Below are positions 17,233 to 25,850 of a DNA stretch of 64,000 bases, piece by piece. The stretch comes from Gracilibacillus lacisalsi DSM 19029. Its GTDB lineage: Bacteria; Bacillota; Bacilli; Bacillales; Amphibacillaceae. Location of the stretch: the NCBI RefSeq assembly GCF_000377765.1, contig NZ_KB898678.1:19454-83453 (forward strand), in the 5' to 3' direction. Within the stretch, counting starts at the first letter, position 1; each line of letters opens with the position of its first letter. The translations under genes and the position numbers were made by a program. The notes under the pieces were generated by a model. The model was not told the origin of the DNA and ran no database searches. It saw only the letters and a list, made by a program, of their open reading frames with translations.

Positions 17233-18891
17233 ATGAGGAAAAAGAGTTTTCATTGGTATCTATTACTTGTATTTCTATTAACTGTTGGCATTGTTGCTGG
17301 ATGTTCTGATAGTGATACCACTGAAAGTGTAGAAGAAGAGACAAATGATTCTGAAACAAACGATGAAGCAGGTGAGGAGGATGACGTATTTGTATTAGGT
17401 GAGGAGCCACTGGAAATTTCAATGTTTGGCAATTATGACTGGTACACCATGCCTGGATGGGGGGATGATGTAGCAACAGCTTGGATAAAAGAAAATAAAA
17501 AAGTAGATATAACTGCGATTGACGGTGGTGGGAATGCTGAACAAAAATTAACCACGATGATTGCAGGCGATGAGCTGCCTGATTTTATTTGGACAGATCG
17601 TGGGGCAGCTGTTGAAAGATTACGGGAAGGTGGAGCACTTGTCCCATTGGATCCTTATCTTGATAAGTATACAAATTTAAGAGACTGGTTCGGTGAAGAA
17701 GGTATTAATATGCTTCGTTCAGATGACGGCAAGTTATATCAATTTCCAAACTGGTATAATTCGAGCCCATTTGGCAATGCTGGGTATGTCGTAAATAAAG
17801 GAATTTATGAGGATTTAGGATCTCCTCCATTAGAGACTACAGAAGATTTATATCAATACTTACAATTAGTAAAAGACAAATATCCAGATGTTATTCCGTT
17901 TGAAACAGGTATAGATGGTCAAGGGATTAATGTTTTATATTCTGCTTTTGCCGAGGGAGAATCTCCGGCTAATATTAACAATGTAGCAGTCCCGAACGGA
18001 GATCAGTTAACGTCGATTTTTACGGATGGGAATTATATTGAATCTTTACAATATGTTAGTAAATTGTTCCGTGAAGGATTGCTTACTCAAGACGCTTTAA
18101 CACAAGATCAGGATATGGTTATTGAGAAAGTCACATCAGGTAACATAGCTGTTTTCGCATCTGCAAGTCCAACTGATCATGCCAGAACTGGTCATTATAA
18201 TCTTTTGGAAGAAGATCCTGATGGAGGATATTTCATGATTCATCCCATTCATAAAGAAGGATTAGATTCAAATGAAGTTTACCCAGGTTCTTATAATATG
18301 ATGGGGTGGAATGTAAGTGTTATCACTAAAGGTGCGGAAGATCCCGAGAAGGTTTTTGCTTTCTTGGATTGGTTAACAGGACCTGAAGGGCAGGCTTCAC
18401 TCATATTTGGTCCTGAGGGAGAATATTGGGATGGATTTGATGAAGAAGGATTCCCACAATTTACGGAAAAATACTATGAGGACCCTGAAGGTTTAGCGAA
18501 AGTGGAAGAAGATACAGCGAATTTTCAATGGAATGGGAATTCTAATTTCTTAGATACAGCGAAAGCTAAATTTGAAGAAACATTACCTGAGGAACATCGT
18601 AATTGGACGACGCACTGGCAAAATACAATTACATGGGATACCCAATATGATGCAACACAATATTTGAATATTAGCCCGATTCCCGAAAGTGAGGAAGGGA
18701 TTATCCAGCAACGTGTAGGAGAAATTTTTGAGGAGGCTCGTGCCAAAGCAGTTTATGCACAAAGCGATGAAGAAGTCGAGCAGATAATGGCCGAAGCTGA
18801 AACAGCGGCTCAGGATGTAGGTTATCAACAACTCCTTGAATTTCAAACTGAAAAATGGCAAGAGAATCTAGCGATTATGGCTGGGCAATAA
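17233..18891 (+). CDS. Long extracellular solute-binding lipoprotein, LplA type
   Basis: 552-residue binding protein; the length is typical for LplA-like oligosaccharide receptors and about 110 longer than the other binding proteins here. The signal peptide ends in the lipobox VAGC (Cys24), followed by an acidic linker. ATG 17233 has AAAAGGGG about 10 bases upstream; the in-frame TTG at 17212 precedes that site and is rejected. GAGVERLREGG-like charged surface segments and the family-typical GYQQLLEFQTEKWQ end are seen. Substrate unknown; operon position and operator suggest a chitin- or glycan-derived oligosaccharide. Confidence 0.9.
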   Translation: MRKKSFHWYLLLVFLLTVGIVAGCSDSDTTESVEEETNDSETNDEAGEEDDVFVLGEEPLEISMFGNYDWYTMPGWGDDVATAWIKENKKVDITAIDGGGNAEQKLTTMIAGDELPDFIWTDRGAAVERLREGGALVPLDPYLDKYTNLRDWFGEEGINMLRSDDGKLYQFPNWYNSSPFGNAGYVVNKGIYEDLGSPPLETTEDLYQYLQLVKDKYPDVIPFETGIDGQGINVLYSAFAEGESPANINNVAVPNGDQLTSIFTDGNYIESLQYVSKLFREGLLTQDALTQDQDMVIEKVTSGNIAVFASASPTDHARTGHYNLLEEDPDGGYFMIHPIHKEGLDSNEVYPGSYNMMGWNVSVITKGAEDPEKVFAFLDWLTGPEGQASLIFGPEGEYWDGFDEEGFPQFTEKYYEDPEGLAKVEEDTANFQWNGNSNFLDTAKAKFEETLPEEHRNWTTHWQNTITWDTQYDATQYLNISPIPESEEGIIQQRVGEIFEEARAKAVYAQSDEEVEQIMAEAETAAQDVGYQQLLEFQTEKWQENLAIMAGQ

Positions 18892-18920
18892 ATGATTAAA
18901 TGGAAGGGGAGTAAATCATC

Positions 18921-19649
18921 ATGGAATCGATGGGAATGATCGGTAGATTTTATCAAATATCGTATTGGATGATGAAATTACTACTGGTAAATATGATATG
19001 GGTCATTTTTAATTTTCCAATCGTGTATATGGTACTGGCTACATTAACAGTAAACAGTATGGATGAACTGTATTTGCTTCTTATCATCATCATACTGTTA
19101 CTCCCCTTTATTTTCTTTCCCGCCACTAATGCAATGTTTGCGGTAGTAAGAAGAGGAGTGTTATATAAGAAGGATGATAGATTACTATCTTATTTCTGGA
19201 AGACATATAAACAAAATTATGCTCGCAGTCTTGTAGGTGGGATAACGATTACTGTTCTTTGGTTTGTTTGGATTTACAATTATCAATTATCAGGGATTGA
19301 GTTAGGTTCTGGATTGTCTTATATTTACCTCGCTCTTACTATGTTTTTATTAGCATTTACGAGTTATTTCTTTGCGGATAGTGTACATTATCACCTTACA
19401 TTTATTGCATCCATTAAAAAATCTATCATAATGAGTATAGGTTTTCCGCATTATACCATTTCTATAATTGGTGTTTCAGGTGTTTGCCTATATATTTTAT
19501 ACTGGCTACATCCCGTATTTCTTGTGTTGTATGGTGGGATTTTGCCTGCAATTATCTGTTTTCTAGGTTATTATTTCATTTACCTAAGAGCAAAAAGAGT
19601 TAAGGAAACGAATGAAAGTAAAAAACAATGGAACCCCCAAAAAGCATAA
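18921..19649 (+). CDS. YesL-like DUF624 membrane protein
   Basis: 242-residue protein with about five or six membrane segments, matching the DUF624/YesL family by the opening GRFYQISYWMMKLLLVNMIW and the central FFPATNAMFAVVRRG. Genes of this family are regularly found with LplABC-type transporters and YesMN regulators; their function is unknown. It starts 29 bases after the binding-protein stop with AAGGGGAG upstream and is the last gene of the operon, being followed by a strong terminator. Confidence 0.9.
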   Translation: MESMGMIGRFYQISYWMMKLLLVNMIWVIFNFPIVYMVLATLTVNSMDELYLLLIIIILLLPFIFFPATNAMFAVVRRGVLYKKDDRLLSYFWKTYKQNYARSLVGGITITVLWFVWIYNYQLSGIELGSGLSYIYLALTMFLLAFTSYFFADSVHYHLTFIASIKKSIIMSIGFPHYTISIIGVSGVCLYILYWLHPVFLVLYGGILPAIICFLGYYFIYLRAKRVKETNESKKQWNPQKA

Positions 19650-19682
19650 GCGGCCAGCTCATTGGTCGCTTATGCTTTTGTG
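19641..19682 (+). terminator. Rho-independent terminator of the LplBC-binding-protein-DUF624 operon
   Basis: AAAGCATAAGCGGCCA (19641-19656) pairs with TGGTCGCTTATGCTTT (19663-19678), a 16-bp stem with one wobble pair and a 6-base loop, ending in TTTT. The left arm overlaps the last codons of the DUF624 gene. Confidence 0.9.
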
Positions 19683-19956
19683 TTTGTGAAAATATATCAC
19701 TTGGTATCATAATTATTAGTAATGATAATGCCGTATCTTGGACTTTCACAGAATTAATAATTCGAGTTGCCAGGTCTACCATTGATGTAGCGCATGCATA
19801 AAACGTAGACTGCCCACTACACTTTACAATTTTCTATTTGTCTACTGTTCCTTTGCTCTTACCTAAAATCCTTAGTTCATTAACAAACTAAATCTTTTGT
19901 GATTGAATTGAAGAAAGAAGCAGAAAATATCACCAATTACATCAACTTCACCAACT

Positions 19957-19997
19957 GCAACTTTCGGCAACATTTCACTGCTGTTGCCGAAAGTTGC
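19957..19997. terminator. 16-bp perfect hairpin at the end of the kdgK operon
   Basis: GCAACTTTCGGCAACA (19957-19972) and TGTTGCCGAAAGTTGC (19982-19997) pair perfectly with a 9-base loop, directly after the stop codon of the minus-strand kinase gene. Neither side has a clear T tract. It may end or protect the minus-strand transcript. The rest of 19683-19956 shows no gene or recognisable signal. Confidence 0.6.
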
Positions 19998-19999
19998 TA

Positions 20000-21016
20000 T
20001 CATCTAATTACATCACGGATTTGGTGGTTGCTTGCTTGTAAAATCTCTTGCTTGGTAGATAGCGGTGTATCACCTACAATGGTATGTGCTAGCATACATG
20101 AATTGGTCGCAAACTGAATGATTTGTTGTGGTTGATAGTCTTGGAGTTTTCCGTGAATAATGCCTGTTGCAAAGGCATCACCAGCTCCGATTCGGTCCAA
20201 AACACGAAATTGTTCTTGCTTTGCATAATGAAATTTCCCTGCCTGATATAAATAGCCTTTGATAGAATGGTAGTCATCATGATGAATTGTTCGATGGGTA
20301 CCTGCTATCATAGATATGTTATAATCCTCTGCCACTTTTGGAATCAGTTCCTCTAACTGTTTTTCACGTTCTTGATGCTGACAGTGGTATTCTAATGTGT
20401 AAAGTGCATCTTTCTCATTCATCATCACCATATCAGCGATGTTTAGTAGTTGGTCATAGTATGGTTTTGCTTTTAGATGGCCGTTTTCTCCCCATAGAGA
20501 AGGACGGTAATTGCAATCAAAGAGAACAGTACCGCCCTGCTCCTTGACTAAATTAGCTAACCGTATCATTTGCTGTCGAACATTTTCATTCATAGCTAGT
20601 GTTATCCCACATACATGTAATAAGTCGATCTCTTCAGCGATTTTATGAAATGAATAGTTGGATTTACTTGCGGTATTAAAGCTACTTTCCATACGATTGG
20701 AGTAAGTTACACGACTTGGCCGAGCACCAATTCCATTCTCTAAAAAATACATTCCGATATAATTACCTGATCGGGCGATATAATCGGTCGAAATGCCGAG
20801 CTTTTGTAAATGAGAAATAGCAGCATCACCAATTGGATTAGCTGGTAGTGTTGAAATGAGTGCACTTTCATATCCTAATTTTTCGATGCTGCCAGTAATA
20901 TTTACCCCTGTACCCGAAAACGAATATTGTAAAGAATTGGCTTGTGTCAGCAGTAGATTCTCAGGCACTTGCATACGCATCATTACTTCCCCAAAGGCTG
21001 CGATTTTCTTAGACAT
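20000..21016 (-). CDS. kdgK: PfkB family sugar kinase, probable 2-keto-3-deoxygluconate kinase
   Basis: 338-residue ribokinase-like kinase. It has the N-terminal FGEVMMRM of KdgK proteins, a sugar-binding FSGTGVNITGSIEKLG region and the catalytic PfkB motif RIGAGDAFATG, where the Asp is the general base. It would phosphorylate 2-keto-3-deoxygluconate (KDG) to KDPG. ATG 21016 gives the usual start MSKKIAAFGE and overlaps the upstream aldolase stop by 8 bases; a TTG nine bases earlier is possible. It is the last gene of a four-gene minus-strand operon whose upstream members make KDG and whose aldolase splits KDPG, so the order of chemistry fits well. Confidence 0.85.
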   Translation of the reverse strand: MSKKIAAFGEVMMRMQVPENLLLTQANSLQYSFSGTGVNITGSIEKLGYESALISTLPANPIGDAAISHLQKLGISTDYIARSGNYIGMYFLENGIGARPSRVTYSNRMESSFNTASKSNYSFHKIAEEIDLLHVCGITLAMNENVRQQMIRLANLVKEQGGTVLFDCNYRPSLWGENGHLKAKPYYDQLLNIADMVMMNEKDALYTLEYHCQHQEREKQLEELIPKVAEDYNISMIAGTHRTIHHDDYHSIKGYLYQAGKFHYAKQEQFRVLDRIGAGDAFATGIIHGKLQDYQPQQIIQFATNSCMLAHTIVGDTPLSTKQEILQASNHQIRDVIR

Positions 21017-21761
21017 ATTGATCAACCAGCTTTTTTACTTGTTGTAGTAAGAAGGTTACATCATCAACGTTAGTCTTGCCAGTTTCTTTATCAATAATCG
21101 ATGAATAAACATGGGGAATGATCTGCGGTACATTGGCTGATAAGGCAATATCCAATATTTCAGTGAAGTTTGTTTTATCTATACCGCCAGTAGGCTCTAG
21201 TGCAAAGTTTTCTTCACCACACGCTTTGGCGACGGCTTTGTACTCATCTATTGTCGCTAAACCTTGCATTGGAAAATATTTAAGTGCCTTTCCTCCCATA
21301 TCACGAACTAATGAAATAGCAGATTTGACAGGAACCATTGCTTTTTCCGCATGTTCACTAATAGGACCTGTTGAAATATTGACGTAACCAATCTTCCCAG
21401 AAGGTGTTACTAAGCTATTAATCCAACAATCTTGCTTATCCGTATTTGCTTTCGTGTGTCCGACATATGGAAATACTTGATTTATATGTTTGCCCGTATA
21501 TTGTTTTGCTATCTCAGCAACTACTGGTGCTTGCCTACTATCACCTGCTCCGAGTCCGATCGAGACTGCATCCTCTGTTGTTGCACCATACGCTTTCATA
21601 GCCTGTATAGCTTCATCTGTTGTTCGGTAATCCTTGGACAGAACACCAACTAGTACATGTTTTTCAGCAGCTTGATAGATATCTTTCGCGTTATCGATAC
21701 TGTTGGCTAATACATTTAAAGCAACCCGATTTTGATAAAAATGATTAAAAATAGAAGCCAT
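21009..21761 (-). CDS. dgaF: KDPG aldolase of the DgaF family
   Basis: 250-residue protein of the DgaF family, which splits 2-keto-3-deoxy-6-phosphogluconate into pyruvate and glyceraldehyde 3-phosphate in D-glucosaminate use. Recognisable segments are NRVALNVLANS at the start, SIGLGAGD, FPYVGHTKAN and ALEPTGGID. Its ATG shares one base with the stop of the upstream ammonia-lyase gene (TAATG), so the two are translationally coupled. It follows DgaE, as in known glucosaminate clusters. It is not the classical Eda fold family by sequence; assignment rests on DgaF resemblance and context. Confidence 0.85.
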   Translation of the reverse strand: MASIFNHFYQNRVALNVLANSIDNAKDIYQAAEKHVLVGVLSKDYRTTDEAIQAMKAYGATTEDAVSIGLGAGDSRQAPVVAEIAKQYTGKHINQVFPYVGHTKANTDKQDCWINSLVTPSGKIGYVNISTGPISEHAEKAMVPVKSAISLVRDMGGKALKYFPMQGLATIDEYKAVAKACGEENFALEPTGGIDKTNFTEILDIALSANVPQIIPHVYSSIIDKETGKTNVDDVTFLLQQVKKLVDQYV

Positions 21762-22867
21762 TATGAACTACCTCCTAAAATCTCCTGGATTCTTTGAACA
21801 ATAATCTCGATATCATTTCCCTGTAATGGGCGGGGATCAATATCGAAAAAGCCTTGCTTTACTCCATAATCTCTAGTGTAGATAGCGATCTTTCCGATTC
21901 TTAAAGCAGTAGCTAATTCTTCTGCACTCATGTTTGCTTGGATGGGGTTAACCTTGATTCTTCCTCGATAAATCTCTCTTCCCGCTTCATCTTGGACAAT
22001 ATCAACGGTTACACCATCCAATTCATTTAATACATGTAAGGCTTGAAGGCTATCTCGCTCTTCTCGACTATGATCTTCTTTGTTAAAAAAATGATCAATT
22101 GCCTGAAGTAACCCGAAAATTGCTTCTTTTCCTACTTTCATACTTCTGCCGATTCCATATAATTGGACTTTTACCCAATCAATGTATTGTTTTTTTCCTG
22201 CTACAATCCCCGAGGTTGGCCCTTCGATAGCTTTCGAACCACTGAAGACAACAAGATCGGAACAGGATATATATTTTTGCAGATCTTCTTCAGCAGCAGC
22301 ATCAATAATGAAGGGAATGCCATATTTTTTGGCAACGTCCCATGCATCCTCAACCGTTATCATGTTTTTTTGAACGGCATGATGAGATTGAACATATAAA
22401 ATAGCACACGTATTGTCGTTTATCGTTTCTTCTAAATGTTCCTTCCTACCTTCATTCGCATAGCCGGCTTCTACTAGTCTTCCACCTCCTAAATGAATCA
22501 TGGTTTCTATTGGAGCTCCGTATTGAACATTGTGTCCTTTAAATAAGATCACTTCATTTTCTGGAATGTCTTTTTGGTGTAGCTTTAAACTATCAAACTT
22601 ATTTCCCTTTGTTACGAGAGCTGCAATTGACATTGCGATTCCACTAGAAGCAGAATTAACGACGACCGCATCTTCACTGTCTAATTTATCCGCTATATAG
22701 CTCCCTGCTTTATCTACTAAATCAGCTATTTCGATATAGTTTTGTGCTCCTATTTTCATTGCGTCCATAACACTGTCATTTGGTGCCGATACCCCTAAAA
22801 TGCTCATTCTGCCACTTGCATTAATGACTCGCTTTAACCCGTATTTAGCATGTAATGAGTTCGCCAT
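21761..22867 (-). CDS. dgaE: DgaE-like, SelA-fold PLP enzyme, probable D-glucosaminate ammonia-lyase
   Basis: 368-residue pyridoxal-phosphate enzyme of the SelA-like DgaE family. The PLP-binding lysine is K212 in FSGSKAIEGPTSG, and the opening GLKRVINASGRMS is typical. Known DgaE converts D-glucosaminate 6-phosphate to KDPG plus ammonia. Here the operon also has KDG kinase and no glucosaminate-specific PTS. The substrate may therefore be unphosphorylated D-glucosaminate, giving KDG; this is inference from gene content. AAAGGAGTGG precedes the ATG, which overlaps the end of the amidohydrolase gene by 23 bases. Confidence 0.82.
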   Translation of the reverse strand: MANSLHAKYGLKRVINASGRMSILGVSAPNDSVMDAMKIGAQNYIEIADLVDKAGSYIADKLDSEDAVVVNSASSGIAMSIAALVTKGNKFDSLKLHQKDIPENEVILFKGHNVQYGAPIETMIHLGGGRLVEAGYANEGRKEHLEETINDNTCAILYVQSHHAVQKNMITVEDAWDVAKKYGIPFIIDAAAEEDLQKYISCSDLVVFSGSKAIEGPTSGIVAGKKQYIDWVKVQLYGIGRSMKVGKEAIFGLLQAIDHFFNKEDHSREERDSLQALHVLNELDGVTVDIVQDEAGREIYRGRIKVNPIQANMSAEELATALRIGKIAIYTRDYGVKQGFFDIDPRPLQGNDIEIIVQRIQEILGGSS

Positions 22868-23945
22868 CTTTTACCACTCCTTTAGGTACGATGATTTGAT
22901 TGGTAATTCTCTCTTCTCCAACTGAATCAACTAAAACCGTTTTTTTATTTTCCATCTTAAATATTGTCAAGTTAGCAATTTCACCTGCTGCACAGGTAGC
23001 TAACTCAGGCATTCCTATAGCTTGGGCAGGGTATATGGTTATGGCATTGATGACTTGTTCCAAAGAGTAGCCAAGATAGAGAAATTTACTGGCTACATGA
23101 GCTAAGCTGTACACTGGACCATTCTGCCGATTCTTCCGGTAAATATCAGTACTGATCGAAAAAGGATAGATTTGATGCTTTTTGGCATACTCCGCAACTT
23201 GAAAGGAAAAGCTTGCACTGCCGTGGCCAACATCTAACAACACCCCACGGTGGATTGCCTGTTGCAGTTCTTTTAGTGGATTACCATTCTGATCAAATAA
23301 ATTATTGCTTTTCCCGTTTAGAAAATGTGTCACAATATCCTTTCGATCTAGTAATCTTAAAATATCGTTAATAGCTGGCGGTGCTGAGCCAATATGTACC
23401 ATTAATGGTAGGGAGGTAAGACGAGAAAATTTTTTGGCGATTTGTAATGGGATAATGTTGTTGTCCTTTACCACACTGTTACTTATTCTAGCTTTAAGTC
23501 CAATGATTTTCTCGTGGTATTTAGCAATGGCATCTACCACTTTCTGTTCATCTATCCATTCCAGATTAGATAGTTCATCCATTCTTGTAAGGCCGATAGC
23601 TGAAATATTTAAAAACACATATAAATTTGTCTTATGTACCTTCTCAGCATCAAGGATATCGCTTACATTGTTTGCGCCACAACTTCCAGCGTCCACAATG
23701 GTTGTTACACCTTGTTTAACACCAATTTCATCTATTTCGTCTCCGTATGGATATAATGCTTTATTTGCATGTACATGTAGATCAATCCACCCGCTCGACA
23801 CATAACAGCCAGAATAATTGAGTTTTTCCTGCGCTATTCCTTTTCCAGCCTTGGTAATGTCAGCAATTCGACCATTTCTAATCACCATATCCACTTTCCG
23901 CCCAGTAGCGAATTTCACATTCTGTAGTACATACGAATATGTCAT
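22845..23945 (-). CDS. Amidohydrolase/deacetylase family metallohydrolase (dihydroorotase-like)
   Basis: 366-residue amidohydrolase-superfamily enzyme. Metal ligands are visible as HVH (H57, H59) after WIDL, then histidines in LMVHIGSAPP and DVGHGSASF and the aspartate in SISTDIY. This subgroup is often labelled dihydroorotase but travels with DgaE/DgaF-like genes rather than pyrimidine genes. As first gene of the operon it could deacetylate N-acetyl-D-glucosaminate to D-glucosaminate; that is inference. ATG 23945 has AAGGGGTG six bases upstream; a GTG nine bases earlier lies within that site and is rejected. Confidence 0.82.
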   Translation of the reverse strand: MTYSYVLQNVKFATGRKVDMVIRNGRIADITKAGKGIAQEKLNYSGCYVSSGWIDLHVHANKALYPYGDEIDEIGVKQGVTTIVDAGSCGANNVSDILDAEKVHKTNLYVFLNISAIGLTRMDELSNLEWIDEQKVVDAIAKYHEKIIGLKARISNSVVKDNNIIPLQIAKKFSRLTSLPLMVHIGSAPPAINDILRLLDRKDIVTHFLNGKSNNLFDQNGNPLKELQQAIHRGVLLDVGHGSASFSFQVAEYAKKHQIYPFSISTDIYRKNRQNGPVYSLAHVASKFLYLGYSLEQVINAITIYPAQAIGMPELATCAAGEIANLTIFKMENKKTVLVDSVGEERITNQIIVPKGVVKDGELITC

Positions 23946-23983
23946 ATATTTCACCCCTTATGATAAAAGAATATCAATTTTAA

Positions 23984-23999
23984 GTATAGATGTCTATAC
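23984..23999. promoter_or_regulatory. Palindromic GTATAGA-TG-TCTATAC operator before the aldonate operon
   Basis: This inverted repeat of 7-bp arms with a 2-base centre lies 38 bases upstream of the amidohydrolase start, between divergent operons. It is the most symmetrical version of the GGTATAGA sites found elsewhere in the locus. It would fit binding of a dimeric GntR-type regulator. Confidence 0.55.
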
Positions 24000-24054
24000 A
24001 TTAGGTGGTGAATTTATAAATATTATCTGCTTGTTTGACGCAATTGATATAGTA

Positions 24055-24116
24055 TTTACTTGATAATGGATTGGTGATATAATCCAACTAAATTTCTGTT
24101 AATGGTATAGATGACT
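24055..24116 (+). promoter_or_regulatory. Promoter and NagR/DasR-like operator before the YesMN genes
   Basis: TTTACT (24055-24060) and a perfect TATAAT (24078-24083) are 17 bases apart. AATGGTATAGATGACT (24101-24116) lies just downstream, over the likely transcript start, and matches the GGTATAGA operator series. Confidence 0.6.
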
Positions 24117-24134
24117 GTATAGGAGGTGTGTAGC

Positions 24135-25850
24135 TTGTATAGATGGTTTAAAAAGTCGGTTCAGCATCAATTAATTGTATTTGTGTTGTTAGCTGTACTC
24201 ATTCCAATTAGTTTGTTAGGTACTATTTCTTATTTCACAGCAAATCATCTTGCGAAACAACGAGCAACGGAATCTGCCCAATCTTCCTTGGACCAGCTAG
24301 AAAAATCTCTTGAATTTATTGTGAATGATGTTGATAATATGTCAGTTTTTTTAATTGGAAATGAAGATGTGCAACAATATTTAAAAACAGAGAAAAACAC
24401 GGTGCAACAAAGATGGAATATCTATGGTTTTTTATCTAATTTGACCTATTCTAAATCCTATATTGCAAATATCTTAATTGAACCGCTCAATAAAAACCAG
24501 AATATTTCTACCCTTTCAACTTTATCTTCTAATACTGAATATAGCGTGAATCATAAACAGAACGTTATCAAAAGTTTTCGATATGAAAATGATGTCATTA
24601 CTTTGCATCGCCCGATAAGAAGTACTGATGACTACCAACTAATTGGCTATTTGAACATTTATCTGGATCAACAAGTTATGGAAAAATATATACAAGCTGT
24701 AGATTTGGAGTGGGGTGGCACAACATATTTATTGAAGGATGATATCTTATTAGCTGCTGGTAATCGTTCCAATACTGATGTTCATCTGAAAGATTTATCT
24801 CAACGGTTAAAAGCAAATCAAAACCCATTAACAACAAAGATGGAGGGGATGGAGAACACAATTATATCTAGTAAAGTGCCAGAAGTTGATTGGGCATTAA
24901 TTAGTGTCATCCCTACAAAGAAATTTACCGCTGAGAACCGAAAGTTTTTACAACTAACCTTGTTGGCAATTATTATCGCAATTCTTCTAGTCACGGCATT
25001 AGTGTTGTTTTTCGTTCGTAAAGTGATTGGACCTTTGTCGAAGTTAACAGAAGTTATACAAACTTCTGATCCAACAGCTGGTTTGAAGTTGGTATCCTTA
25101 CATTCAAGTGATGAGATTGGCTTATTATTGGATAGCTATAATAAATTGAATAAGCGAATTTATCATTTGCTGGATCAAATAAAAAGAAATGAAGCACGGA
25201 AGAGAGAAATAGATTTACAAGCCTTACAGGCGCAAATAAACCCGCATTTCTTATACAATACATTAGCTTCGATTCACTGGATGGCACTAGTGAATCATGA
25301 TATCAAGATTTCCAGAATGGTTTCTGCCTTGAGTAATTTTTTAAGATACAGTCTTAATAAAGGTAATGAATATTGCACGATAAAACAAGAGCTTGAGCAT
25401 CTTGATAACTATGTGAGAATCCAACAATTACGATATCCTAATCTATTTCAATTGAACATAGATATTCCAAAAGAAGTGGAGGAATATTATATGCTGAAAT
25501 TAGTATTACAACCTTTAATTGAAAATAGCATTATTCATGGATTATTGCCTAACGAAAACAAGCAAGGAAAAATCGATATAACAGGGTGTTGGGAGCAAGA
25601 TAGTTTATGTATACATGTTCACGATAATGGAATCGGTATGTCAAAGGAAAAACTTAAAGAATTAAACGAGTGGTTCTTAATAGATGAAAAATTAGAAGAA
25701 GTGGTTGGAACAAGTTATGGTCTTCGAAATGTTAATTTAAGATTATCTATGCATTATGGCTCAACATCAAGGTTGACAATGAATAGTGAAAAAAATAAAG
25801 GAACAACTATTTCATTTGTTGTTCCGTTAGAAAAGAGGTTTATAAAATGA
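24135..25850 (+). CDS. YesM-like membrane sensor histidine kinase
   Basis: 571-residue kinase. A first membrane segment (about residues 14-35) is followed by an extracellular sensing region to about 270, a second membrane segment, a HAMP-like linker and the His_kinase domain. The phosphorylated histidine is H371 in LQAQINPHFLYNTL, and the ATPase domain shows IENSIIHG and DNGIGMSKE. TTG 24135 is chosen because AGGAGGTG ends 6 bases before it; GTG 24126 lies inside that site. The response regulator overlaps its stop by 4 bases. YesMN systems sense extracellular sugars and switch on neighbouring binding-protein transporters, here the genes from 27482. Confidence 0.92.
   Translation: MYRWFKKSVQHQLIVFVLLAVLIPISLLGTISYFTANHLAKQRATESAQSSLDQLEKSLEFIVNDVDNMSVFLIGNEDVQQYLKTEKNTVQQRWNIYGFLSNLTYSKSYIANILIEPLNKNQNISTLSTLSSNTEYSVNHKQNVIKSFRYENDVITLHRPIRSTDDYQLIGYLNIYLDQQVMEKYIQAVDLEWGGTTYLLKDDILLAAGNRSNTDVHLKDLSQRLKANQNPLTTKMEGMENTIISSKVPEVDWALISVIPTKKFTAENRKFLQLTLLAIIIAILLVTALVLFFVRKVIGPLSKLTEVIQTSDPTAGLKLVSLHSSDEIGLLLDSYNKLNKRIYHLLDQIKRNEARKREIDLQALQAQINPHFLYNTLASIHWMALVNHDIKISRMVSALSNFLRYSLNKGNEYCTIKQELEHLDNYVRIQQLRYPNLFQLNIDIPKEVEEYYMLKLVLQPLIENSIIHGLLPNENKQGKIDITGCWEQDSLCIHVHDNGIGMSKEKLKELNEWFLIDEKLEEVVGTSYGLRNVNLRLSMHYGSTSRLTMNSEKNKGTTISFVVPLEKRFIK

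Noticed and set aside
17096..17476. 126-codon minus-strand frame across the permease/binding-protein junction
   Set aside because: It overlaps two certain genes, is His/Gln-rich as expected from antisense of acidic codons, and lacks a ribosome-binding site.
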